Shown in pieces: positions 9,379-16,256 of a stretch of 64,000 bases of DNA (positions within the stretch are counted from its first letter, which is position 1; each line of letters starts with the position of its first letter). Both the position numbers and the translations under genes were made by a program. The notes beneath the pieces were generated by a model that made no database searches, was not told where the DNA came from, and saw nothing but the letters and a program-made list of their open reading frames with translations. Origin of the DNA: Pontibacter sp. G13 (GTDB taxonomy: Bacteria > Bacteroidota > Bacteroidia > J057); assembly GCF_031851795.1 (NCBI RefSeq), contig NZ_CP134696.1, positions 186,001 to 250,000 on the forward strand, given 5' to 3'.

Positions 9379-9816
9379 ATGTCATCACACACCAACTTCT
9401 ACCTGTTCAACCGTCTGATTTACATAGCGATACTTCTTTTTGCCTTTTCGTCCCTCACAGCACAATCACACATCCAGAAGATCGAATATGAGTCATTTGG
9501 CTACCGGGAAGGCACTGCGTTTTTTTCATTGGAACTCCCCACCCATTCGGATTGCATGTATTTGTCCGTCTATGGGAGCTTCGATGGGCACCGATGGGAA
9601 ATGATCGATTATGTCCCATGCTGCCAGTCCAAGAAGATGACTTTTCGAAGGAATTTGACCCCCGCAAACCGCCATTACTTCAAAGTGGCATGGGTGGATC
9701 TTGCAGGAAAACACCGATTCCAAACCCAGACCTTGCTATTTGTAAGATCAAAGGAATTGGATATCGAACTAGGAAATACCGCTGACAAGCGGAAAGAATC
9801 AAGACAGGCACCTTGA
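9379..9816 (+). CDS. Small exported protein, possible fibronectin-III-like fold
   Basis: 145 residues. An N-terminal signal peptide (LIYIAILLFAFSSLTAQS) is followed by a single beta-rich module (YESFGYREGTAFFSLELP, YLSVYGSFDGHRWEMIDY, HYFKVAWVDLAGK) that reads like one fibronectin type III-like domain. No catalytic motif is visible. It ends with a short charged tail. Function unknown; probably a periplasmic or surface protein. It lies between the xylA terminator and the 3' end of the convergent exopolysaccharide operon. The reading frame and signal peptide make it likely to be real. Confidence 0.65.
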   Translation: MSSHTNFYLFNRLIYIAILLFAFSSLTAQSHIQKIEYESFGYREGTAFFSLELPTHSDCMYLSVYGSFDGHRWEMIDYVPCCQSKKMTFRRNLTPANRHYFKVAWVDLAGKHRFQTQTLLFVRSKELDIELGNTADKRKESRQAP

Positions 9817-9849
9817 TAGTGAGTATTCTTTGGAAGCAACCGGCGGCTG

Positions 9850-10746
9850 TTATGCAGTTGCCGGCTTGTTGCGTTTGGAAGGCTTGGGATAGACCCATTG
9901 ATTGAAGAATCTCGTAGCCCTATTTTTCCACGTTGGAGGATGCTCCGGCAGATCTTTCTGCAAATGTAGGTGGGATTGAACCCTAATGCGATTCCCTTCG
10001 AACAAAGCACCGACTTCCCACGGGGTTCCCATTTCTACCGATCGAATGGATTGCGAAAGATCCACCCCAATCTGCCCCTGAATTCCAGAAAGTACTTCCA
10101 CTGGATTTTCCAGAATATCTTCGTACCGAATCTCTGCCACCCGGTGTTTCCTACGCAGTTTCTTGAGGGTCCATTGTGCCAATAAATTGGTGCTGAAATA
10201 ATAGAGATTGGCGTTGAGCCAAGACTTGGAAGGCTGCATGGTGGTGGTCTTGGAGAATGAATTCACCACACTGACAGGATCTCTGCGAATGTAGACAAAC
10301 ACCACCTCGAAATCATCCAATTCCGCCACGGTCAAGGCCCTTCCGGGGTATTTGGAGGAATCGACAATGATAGACTCATCAATTTCATCGAAAATCTCGG
10401 AATAGAGATTACTCACAAACTGCTTGTATTCGGAGTAATGCGGGTAGAGCTGAATCCCGAATACCCGCGCAATCGCCCCCAAATGGTACTCAAACCACCA
10501 ATGCAGATTTCGCTGACGGTCCCAATCACAATCTTCCGCAAATCGCCCAGTAAAGGCTCTCCAGAAACTTCCAGAGAGGGAGCACTCCGTCACACCTGTA
10601 GGAATTCCCTTATGCTTGGGATACCGGTTCAGCTCTCCACAGCTAAAGACGTCTGCGGCATTTCCAATCGCCACATCCATCAAGGTGGTTCCACTCCTTC
10701 CTGAGCCGATGAGGTACACGATTTTGCGGTTCAAAGCTAGGGTCAT
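9850..10746 (-). CDS. Sulfotransferase family protein
   Basis: 298 residues. The 5' phosphosulfate loop of PAPS-dependent sulfotransferases is seen at the N-terminus as LIGSGRSGTTLMD. The 3' phosphate-binding region is SSKYPGRA followed by VFVYIRRDPVSVVNSF. The enzyme would move sulfate from PAPS onto a hydroxyl or amine. It is the last gene of a four-gene minus-strand operon for exopolysaccharide assembly, 10 bases after the HAD phosphatase gene, so the likely acceptor is a sugar of that polymer or its precursor. The substrate is inferred from context only. Confidence 0.85.
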   Translation of the reverse strand: MTLALNRKIVYLIGSGRSGTTLMDVAIGNAADVFSCGELNRYPKHKGIPTGVTECSLSGSFWRAFTGRFAEDCDWDRQRNLHWWFEYHLGAIARVFGIQLYPHYSEYKQFVSNLYSEIFDEIDESIIVDSSKYPGRALTVAELDDFEVVFVYIRRDPVSVVNSFSKTTTMQPSKSWLNANLYYFSTNLLAQWTLKKLRRKHRVAEIRYEDILENPVEVLSGIQGQIGVDLSQSIRSVEMGTPWEVGALFEGNRIRVQSHLHLQKDLPEHPPTWKNRATRFFNQWVYPKPSKRNKPATA

Positions 10747-10756
10747 AATTCCGGTG

Positions 10757-11368
10757 TTAGTTTCGATGCAGATGCTCGATCAGTTTCATTAACGCCCCTA
10801 AATCGGGGAGGACACAATCTATTTGCGGTTGCTGGGAATACTTTTCCTCATCAGGATGGATAAATACGGTATGCATGCCGGCGTTTCTGCCGAATTCCAT
10901 GTCGCTAATGGAATCCCCGACCATGATGCTCTTTTGAAAATCAATTTCTGGGAAATCTTCCTGAGCTTCCAGAGCCATGCCGATCTTGGGTTTTCGGCAC
11001 CCTTGGTGATCATTCTCCGGGTGATAAGGACAAAAATAAATGCCATCCAGATGTCCGCCAGCCGCATTCAAGTTGGCTTCCATGTAGGCATGGATGGATT
11101 TCAGGTCTTCTGTAGTCATAAGACCTTTGTCGATTCCACGCTGGTTGGTCACCACGACCATTTTCCCAAACCATTCACCAAACCTCACCATGGCCTCAAG
11201 ACTGCCGGGAAGGAACTCGAATTCAGCAATTTGCTTGACGTAATCATCCATCAACCTGACGTTGATCACGCCATCACGATCGAGAAACAAGGTCCAGGAA
11301 GGATCGACTTGCCGAAGGAAATCAGGTATTTGTTCAGTGATGGAGTATCCAGTTTTGGGCGTAGTCAT
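10757..11368 (-). CDS. HAD phosphatase, GmhB/HisB-N family with degenerate zinc site
   Basis: 203 residues. HAD motif I is FLDRDGVIN, motif II VVTNQRG, and motif IV VGDSISDMEFG. This family includes the D-glycero-D-manno-heptose 1,7-bisphosphate 7-phosphatase and histidinol phosphatase. GmhB has a zinc loop of the form CPHH...CDCRKP. Here it reads CPYHPENDHQGCRKPK, so one His and one Cys ligand are replaced. Zinc binding is probably lost or altered and the substrate may differ. Its place in an exopolysaccharide operon points to a sugar-phosphate substrate such as a nucleotide-heptose precursor, but no other heptose genes are in the window. Confidence 0.8.
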   Translation of the reverse strand: MTTPKTGYSITEQIPDFLRQVDPSWTLFLDRDGVINVRLMDDYVKQIAEFEFLPGSLEAMVRFGEWFGKMVVVTNQRGIDKGLMTTEDLKSIHAYMEANLNAAGGHLDGIYFCPYHPENDHQGCRKPKIGMALEAQEDFPEIDFQKSIMVGDSISDMEFGRNAGMHTVFIHPDEEKYSQQPQIDCVLPDLGALMKLIEHLHRN

Positions 11369-11451
11369 TATTTGAATATCGGGAATTTTTAGGGGAATGC
11401 CGTGCGATCAAGACAATTCAGGCCGAATGCTGGAATTGTTTTCGCCAATCA

Positions 11452-12240
11452 TCAAGGAGCCTCCTGACCCCATGGATTGCGGTAAGTTCCTTGACGCTGT
11501 TTGGCAATCAATGAAAAAAAGGGAAGATCATCCACTAAATATCGCTTAACCAGCCTAGTAGGCTCCTGCATCATCCGCCAAGCCCATTCCAGCCCCATAT
11601 TGGACACCCAACTGGGTGCTCGCTGTAGATCGCCAGACATAAAATCCAAGGTGGCCCCAATGGCAAAAAACAGTTTCACTTGCGGAAGGTGTGCACGGTT
11701 TTCCATGATCCATCTCTCTTGCTTGGGTGCGCCAACGCCTACAGCAAGCGTATGAGCACCTGATTGCGCGATCAGTTCGCAGATATGTTTCTTTTCCGCA
11801 TCGTCATGCTCAAACCCAAATGGAGGCGAATAAGCCCCTACAATGAGCTTCCTTCCAGCCAAGTCATTCATCTCCTGAGTGATTCGCTCCAGCCGGATGG
11901 GCGTGCTTCCCAGTAGAAATATCCGTTGATCCAACTCCGGGTGAACGGCATGATGCCGGCAAAATGCAGGAAACAGATCTGAGCCAGCCACTTGTTCCTC
12001 GATTGGGGAGTCTGACACCCAACCGGAGGCCCATTGGACGATTCGACTATCGCAAAGCCTAAAATCAGCGGCCAGATAGTCTTCATAGAACCTCTGATCT
12101 GACTGTACCTTCATCAGATGATCTACATTGGCCGTAAAGACCACTCCTTCCCGCAGTTCCTCCACCAAGGTATGGAATGCAACCCGGTGGATGGGGAGAT
12201 TGAGGATTTCGACGGTGGGAAGCGTAGAAGCTGCAAGCAT
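11452..12240 (-). CDS. WecG/TagA/CpsF family glycosyltransferase
   Basis: 262 residues from ATG at 12240. The ATG shares its A with the TGA stop of the upstream gene (TGATG), so translation is probably coupled. Family signatures are TANVDHLMKVQ near the N-terminus, VGVGAPKQERWI, and a C-terminal GATLDFMSGDLQRAPSW plus GLEWAWRMMQEPTRLVKRYLV. The family adds the second sugar (ManNAcA, ManNAc or glucose types) to a lipid-linked monosaccharide at the inner membrane face. Here it would act right after the glycosylphosphotransferase encoded upstream. The frame is open further upstream to 12333, but that part overlaps the previous gene and has no family similarity. Confidence 0.9.
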   Translation of the reverse strand: MLAASTLPTVEILNLPIHRVAFHTLVEELREGVVFTANVDHLMKVQSDQRFYEDYLAADFRLCDSRIVQWASGWVSDSPIEEQVAGSDLFPAFCRHHAVHPELDQRIFLLGSTPIRLERITQEMNDLAGRKLIVGAYSPPFGFEHDDAEKKHICELIAQSGAHTLAVGVGAPKQERWIMENRAHLPQVKLFFAIGATLDFMSGDLQRAPSWVSNMGLEWAWRMMQEPTRLVKRYLVDDLPFFSLIAKQRQGTYRNPWGQEAP

Positions 12241-13622
12241 CAGTAGGCGGTTGGTTGTCCTTTGACCATGTTCCAAACGGTCTGCAGGATGATCTTCAGG
12301 TCGAGGAGGAGACTCCAATTTTCGATATACCAAGAATCGTATTCTACTCGCTTCTCCATTTTTTGTGGATCAGAGGTCTCACCACGATATCCGTGCACTT
12401 GTGCATGACCGGTGATGCCAGGCGTGATAAAATGTCTCACGAGGAATCGGTCGATTTTCTGGGCGTATTCGTCTGTATGCTTCAGCATGTGTGGACGAGG
12501 ACCGACGACAGACATATCCCCTTTCAAGACATTGATGAATTGCGGGAGTTCATCTAAACTGGTACGACGAAGGAATGCCCCGATCTTGGTGATTCGGGAA
12601 TCGTCCTTGGTGGCCTGTTTCGTATCCGAATCATCATTGACCTTCATCGTACGAAATTTGTAGCAGATGAAATTGTTGTTGTTCTTTCCAGATCTCAACT
12701 GGGTAAACAACACAGGCCCAGAGGATTCCCGCTTGATGAAATAGGCCAAAATTGGATACAGCCACGGAAAAACCAAGGCCAATACCAAAAATGAAAACAC
12801 GACATCAAACACCCGTTTGGCAGCTCGATTCAGCAAAAAACGAAGCGGCTCTTTTCTCAATGCCACCACAGGCACAGGGCCCATAAAATCCACATTCACC
12901 TTCCTAGATCCGACAGGAGAAAAGTCGGTCACCATCCGGAAATAGATGAAGTGGTCGTCTGTGAATCTCGACAAATCACTGAGGATTTCCTCGTTCACCA
13001 CCTGCATGGAACAGTATAACTCCTGAGCCTGTATCCGAAGACAACACTGTTTGACCTCCTCCATGATTCCGCGAATGTACCATTTGGCCCCGTCTCCGGA
13101 ACTCCGTCGCTCATCGAGAAAAAATGGGGTGATTTCCACTTGTTGGTCCTCCAGATGTTCGATGAGTTCTTCGAGAGAGCTTCTCCGGCCCACGAGGACA
13201 ATTTTTCGAATATTCTGGTTGATACTACTATAGTACCGATATGCAATAATCAGCAAGCACCTAAAGCTCAGGATGGTGAAGAAGGTCGTGCAATACGTGA
13301 TGATGAGGTAGTATCTGGACAGATACTGCGCTTTGGTAGATACGATGTACAGCAGGATGAAGAAGAAGTGGACAAAAAGGGTCCCGATGAGATTGCGGAT
13401 AAATGACTGCAGACTGGAGAGATTCCGCGTATCGTAGGAATTGTTGAATAGGGAGGTACCGATCCAGATCAGATTGAATATGATGAAGAAGGACGTGTAG
13501 TAGTCCTCATATTCGCCAAAGGAATTGTAGCGCAGAAAGTATGCAAGCCGAGCGGAGAGATTGATGATGAAAAACTCAGCCACCAAAACGATCAGCTTGA
13601 AAAAGTGTCGATTTCCCTTCAT
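12240..13622 (-). CDS. Exopolysaccharide polyprenyl glycosylphosphotransferase (WcaJ/WbaP type)
   Basis: 460 residues. The first 130 hold about four membrane segments (LIVLVAEFFIINLSA, FFIIFNLIWIGTSLF, LFVHFFFILLYIVST, LIITYCTTFFTILSF). A cytoplasmic CoA-binding-like middle domain follows. From about residue 265 lies the bacterial sugar transferase domain: KRVFDVVFSFLVLALVFP, FRTMKVNDDSD, RRTSLDELPQFINVLKGDMS, VGPRP and FITPGITGHAQVHG. The enzyme moves a hexose-1-phosphate from a UDP-sugar to undecaprenyl phosphate and so starts the repeat unit of an exopolysaccharide. It is the first gene of the operon that continues with the WecG-type transferase, HAD phosphatase and sulfotransferase. No flippase, polymerase or Wza/Wzc genes are visible here. 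Confidence 0.93.
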   Translation of the reverse strand: MKGNRHFFKLIVLVAEFFIINLSARLAYFLRYNSFGEYEDYYTSFFIIFNLIWIGTSLFNNSYDTRNLSSLQSFIRNLIGTLFVHFFFILLYIVSTKAQYLSRYYLIITYCTTFFTILSFRCLLIIAYRYYSSINQNIRKIVLVGRRSSLEELIEHLEDQQVEITPFFLDERRSSGDGAKWYIRGIMEEVKQCCLRIQAQELYCSMQVVNEEILSDLSRFTDDHFIYFRMVTDFSPVGSRKVNVDFMGPVPVVALRKEPLRFLLNRAAKRVFDVVFSFLVLALVFPWLYPILAYFIKRESSGPVLFTQLRSGKNNNNFICYKFRTMKVNDDSDTKQATKDDSRITKIGAFLRRTSLDELPQFINVLKGDMSVVGPRPHMLKHTDEYAQKIDRFLVRHFITPGITGHAQVHGYRGETSDPQKMEKRVEYDSWYIENWSLLLDLKIILQTVWNMVKGQPTAY

Positions 13623-13871
13623 GGGGGTCTAGGATGCGTGTTGCTTGGGATGCGAGACCGCAGTGAGCAGGTTCTGCGATTTCCACGATTCAACGTGCAA
13701 CATAGGGAAATATTGGTTGGAATTTTCGGATCAAGTACCGATCGGCTTTGATCTCTCGATGAAAGGTCAGATTTTGTCCACCAGCAGGTGACTTCCCACT
13801 TTGGTAGGATATTATCTGCATATTCAGGAAAAAAAGCCTTCTTGGAATTGAGTCCAATTGAAAAACCGTCG

Positions 13872-13879
13872 TATATTTG
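13872..13879 (+). promoter_or_regulatory. Candidate -7 element of the nuoE-carA operon
   Basis: TATATTTG, an exact TAnnTTTG match, with a TTG 21 bases upstream. It ends only 10 bases before the ATG at 13890, implying a very short leader. This argues against the GTG start at 13788, which lies upstream of the promoter. Confidence 0.5.
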
Positions 13880-13889
13880 CCGAAATCTC

Positions 13890-14432
13890 ATGGAAAACGT
13901 CGAATACATCTTTACGGAAGCGGAGATTCAGGAAATAGAGCGCCATGCCGCGAAATATCCTGAAAAAAGATCCGCCGTGATGCCTGCCCTCTGGATCGCT
14001 CAAGAAAAATTTGGTTGGCTTTCACCAGACGCAATTAAGCTGGTGGCTTCAACCCTTGATCTTCCTTATGCCCACGTTTATGGGGTAGCTTCATTTTACA
14101 CCATGTACTTCAAAGAATCAGTGCCCAAGCATCTGATCGAGGTATGTACCTGCTTTTCCTGCGGGGTGAATGGTGGCAATGAAATCTTGGATTACGTCAA
14201 GACACAGATTGAGGCTGACGGAAAAGGACACGGCAAAGGCGGAAAAATCTGGGCGCGCGCGGCTGAATGCCTCGGTGCTTGCGATACTGGTCCTGTATGC
14301 CAGGTGACCAATGGACATTATGTCCATCATCTAACAAAAGAAAAAGTTGACGAGTTGATTGGGAAGTTGCAACGGGATGAGGAAATCCCTTATGAGCAGA
14401 TTCCACTGAGAGACCAAAGCATATTCCAGTGA
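13890..14432 (+). CDS. nuoE: NADH-quinone oxidoreductase subunit E (24 kDa, [2Fe-2S])
   Basis: 180 residues from ATG at 13890. A thioredoxin-like [2Fe-2S] domain carries ligands C86 and C91 (VCTCFSCG) and C127 and C131 (ECLGACDTGP). The N-terminal helical part RSAVMPALWIAQEKFGWL is typical of NuoE. In complex I this subunit sits with NuoF and NuoG in the NADH-dehydrogenase module and holds the off-path cluster N1a. No nuoF or nuoG lies next to it; instead the gene is followed after two bases by carA. NuoE-like subunits also serve NADH-dependent hydrogenases and formate dehydrogenases. Complex I is the most likely partner but is not proven by context. Confidence 0.9.
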   Translation: MENVEYIFTEAEIQEIERHAAKYPEKRSAVMPALWIAQEKFGWLSPDAIKLVASTLDLPYAHVYGVASFYTMYFKESVPKHLIEVCTCFSCGVNGGNEILDYVKTQIEADGKGHGKGGKIWARAAECLGACDTGPVCQVTNGHYVHHLTKEKVDELIGKLQRDEEIPYEQIPLRDQSIFQ

Positions 14433-14434
14433 CA

Positions 14435-15559
14435 ATGAAGTATATTCATAAAGAACCGGCCTATCTTCTTTTGGAGGATGGGCTTTTTTTTGAAGGCTAC
14501 GCGATCGGGAAGAAGGGTACCACCACCGGCGAGCTTTGCTTCAATACCAGTATGACAGGATATCAGGAGGTATTTACCGATCCTTCATACTACGGTCAAA
14601 TTTTGATCGAAACCCATACCCACGTTGGAAACTATGGAGTACACGGCAGGGAATATGAAAGTTCCTCCGCCAAAATCTCCGGGTTGGTTGTCCGCAACTT
14701 CTCCCGGTTGTTCTCCCGCACCGAGGCTGTTGAGTCCCTGGACTCTTTCCTCAAGCACAACAACACCGTGGGTATCTCTGACGTGGATACCAGATTTCTG
14801 GTAACTCACATCCGAGACAAGGGAGCCATGAACGCCATCATTTCTTCCGAGATCTCTGACAAGGCAGAATTGGAGCGCCTGTTGAAGCAATGTCCTCCCA
14901 TGGAAGGGCTAGAGCTCTCTTCCAAGGTCAGCACCATCCAGCCTTATTTCCACGGCAATCCAAACTCTCCATACCGTGTAGCGGTACTGGATGTCGGTGT
15001 AAAATCCAATATCCTCGAGTGCTTGGCCAAGCGTGGATGCTATCTGAAGGTATTCCCAGCAGATACGCCATACGAAGAACTAGCTAGCTTTGATCCGCAC
15101 GGATTCTTCATCTCCAATGGGCCTGGCGACCCTGCAGCGATGCCTTATGCAGTGGAAACTGTCAAGCGCATTCTCGAAGCAGATCTTCCACTATTCGGAA
15201 TCTGTCTCGGCCACCAAGTCATCTCCCTCGCATGTGGGGTGAAGACCTACAAAATGCACAATGGCCACCGTGGAGCGAATCACCCTGTGAAAAACCTCCT
15301 CACCGGACATTGCGAGATTACTTCTCAAAACCACGGTTTCTGCGTGGACAGAGAGGAAATCGAGAGATCTCCCAACGTGGTAGTTACACACGTCAACCTC
15401 AATGACCAAACCATCGAGGGTATTCGCGTCAGAAACAAGAAGGCATTCTCCGTGCAGTTCCACCCGGAGGCTTCTCCAGGCCCGCACGATAGCCACTACT
15501 TGTTTGACCAATTCCTCGAAATGATGGAAGCAGACGCCAAAGAGCGCACGCTGGTCTAG
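14435..15559 (+). CDS. carA: Carbamoyl phosphate synthase small subunit
   Basis: 374 residues. Glutamine amidotransferase subunit that releases ammonia for carbamoyl phosphate synthesis, feeding pyrimidines and arginine. The N-terminal domain shows AYLLLEDGLFFEGYA and FNTSMTGYQEVFTDPSY. The class I amidotransferase domain shows SNGPGDP, the nucleophile Cys in FGICLGHQ and the His/Glu pair in QFHPEASPGPHD. The ATG at 14435 lies two bases after the nuoE stop; a GTG at 14429 overlaps that stop and would add two residues. The large subunit carB is not in the window. A strong terminator follows. Confidence 0.96.
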   Translation: MKYIHKEPAYLLLEDGLFFEGYAIGKKGTTTGELCFNTSMTGYQEVFTDPSYYGQILIETHTHVGNYGVHGREYESSSAKISGLVVRNFSRLFSRTEAVESLDSFLKHNNTVGISDVDTRFLVTHIRDKGAMNAIISSEISDKAELERLLKQCPPMEGLELSSKVSTIQPYFHGNPNSPYRVAVLDVGVKSNILECLAKRGCYLKVFPADTPYEELASFDPHGFFISNGPGDPAAMPYAVETVKRILEADLPLFGICLGHQVISLACGVKTYKMHNGHRGANHPVKNLLTGHCEITSQNHGFCVDREEIERSPNVVVTHVNLNDQTIEGIRVRNKKAFSVQFHPEASPGPHDSHYLFDQFLEMMEADAKERTLV

Positions 15560-15576
15560 CAGTATAGAATTTTCAA

Positions 15577-15606
15577 GGGTCGTGCAGCAAGCACGGCCCT
15601 TTTTTC
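15577..15606 (+). terminator. Intrinsic terminator of nuoE-carA
   Basis: GGGTCGTGC / GCACGGCCC, a 9-base stem with G-U pairs and a 5-base loop, followed by six T or more. Confidence 0.92.
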
Positions 15607-15662
15607 GTCAAAGGGTTACGATTTCGTCGTGCAAGGGCCATTTCGTACTTACGCTTTGGGCG

Positions 15663-15703
15663 AAAAAAAACAAGGACCGCCCCAGGGAAAAGGTGATCCT
15701 TGT
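15663..15703 (-). terminator. Intrinsic terminator on the minus strand, no known gene upstream
   Basis: On the minus strand ACAAGGA pairs with TCCTTGT around a long loop and is followed by eight T. No protein-coding gene on the minus strand ends here, so it may close a small RNA. Confidence 0.6.
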
Positions 15704-15828
15704 ACAAACAACTGTCTGGGTAATTTTGAGGAAACACTTATCAAAACCAGCAAGGAGTGCCTACATGCACTCAATATTTGCTAAAGCCCGATGAAGGTCC
15801 TCACACCCATAAGTCAATCGATCTGTTG

Positions 15829-15868
15829 AAAAAGGACTCCCTGCCTACTGTGAATGGGGAGCCTTTTT
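15829..15868. terminator. Bidirectional terminator-like hairpin
   Basis: AAAAAGG..CTCCC pairs with GGGGAGCCTTTTT, giving a T run on either strand. No annotated gene ends here. Confidence 0.6.
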
Positions 15869-16107
15869 GTGTTATATCAATATGTCTGAATATCTCCATC
15901 TGTCCAATATCAGACATGGCATTCGATTACGTGAAAAGGCAGTTATTTTCCCCTTTCAGAGATCCCCCTTCCCGCTTTAGCGTCCTCCTCATCCCCCACC
16001 GAATCCCTTTCCCACTGATCTTCAGGCGTTTTTTGGATGTGGAATCAATTCTAACCGTGGATTTCCGCCCCAACTATCAACCTATCAAAAAAACAAGCAG
16101 ATTTCTG

Positions 16108-16138
16108 TTAGTTTTTCAGCCGAATGCCTGTAAATTTG
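16108..16138 (+). promoter_or_regulatory. Candidate promoter of thrA
   Basis: TAAATTTG at 16131-16138 is an exact TAnnTTTG match, with TTAG at 16108-16111 exactly 19 bases upstream. The expected start of transcription is near 16144, giving a leader of about 110 bases. Confidence 0.55.
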
Positions 16139-16209
16139 AAAGACTATCTACAAATGGCCATTCTCATCGCGGTTGGGGCGCTTTGGGAAAGGCATACTAG
16201 ATGGGGAGT

Positions 16210-16231
16210 AGGCCCGGCACCGGGCCTTTAT
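16210..16231 (+). promoter_or_regulatory. Leader hairpin of thrA, possible attenuator
   Basis: A perfect stem AGGCCCGG / CCGGGCCT with almost no loop, followed by TTA rather than a full T run, 26 bases before the thrA ATG. A short frame ATG at 16154 (MAILIAVGALWERH...) precedes it but is not rich in Thr or Ile codons and stays open past the hairpin. The hairpin may be a weak terminator or may limit translation; the mechanism is not shown. Confidence 0.4.
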
Positions 16232-16256
16232 AAACCAAAACCAAACTATTTCACTC

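Larger units (their letters stand above)
15607..16130. other. Structured intergenic region between carA and thrA
   Basis: About 520 bases without a credible protein. It has several hairpins: a minus-strand terminator at 15663-15703, GAGTGC/GCACTC at 15755-15772, a two-way terminator at 15829-15868, and ATGTCTGA/TCAGACAT at 15882-15917. The open plus frames at 15582-15794 and 15757-16200 have no family similarity and run across these hairpins. The pattern suggests a small RNA gene bounded by terminators. Confidence 0.45.

Noticed and set aside
13788..13889. GTG start 34 codons upstream of nuoE
   Set aside because: It lies upstream of a consensus -7 element and has no similarity to NuoE.
15757..16200. 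147-codon frame upstream of thrA
   Set aside because: It crosses a two-way terminator and other hairpins and has no recognisable feature.
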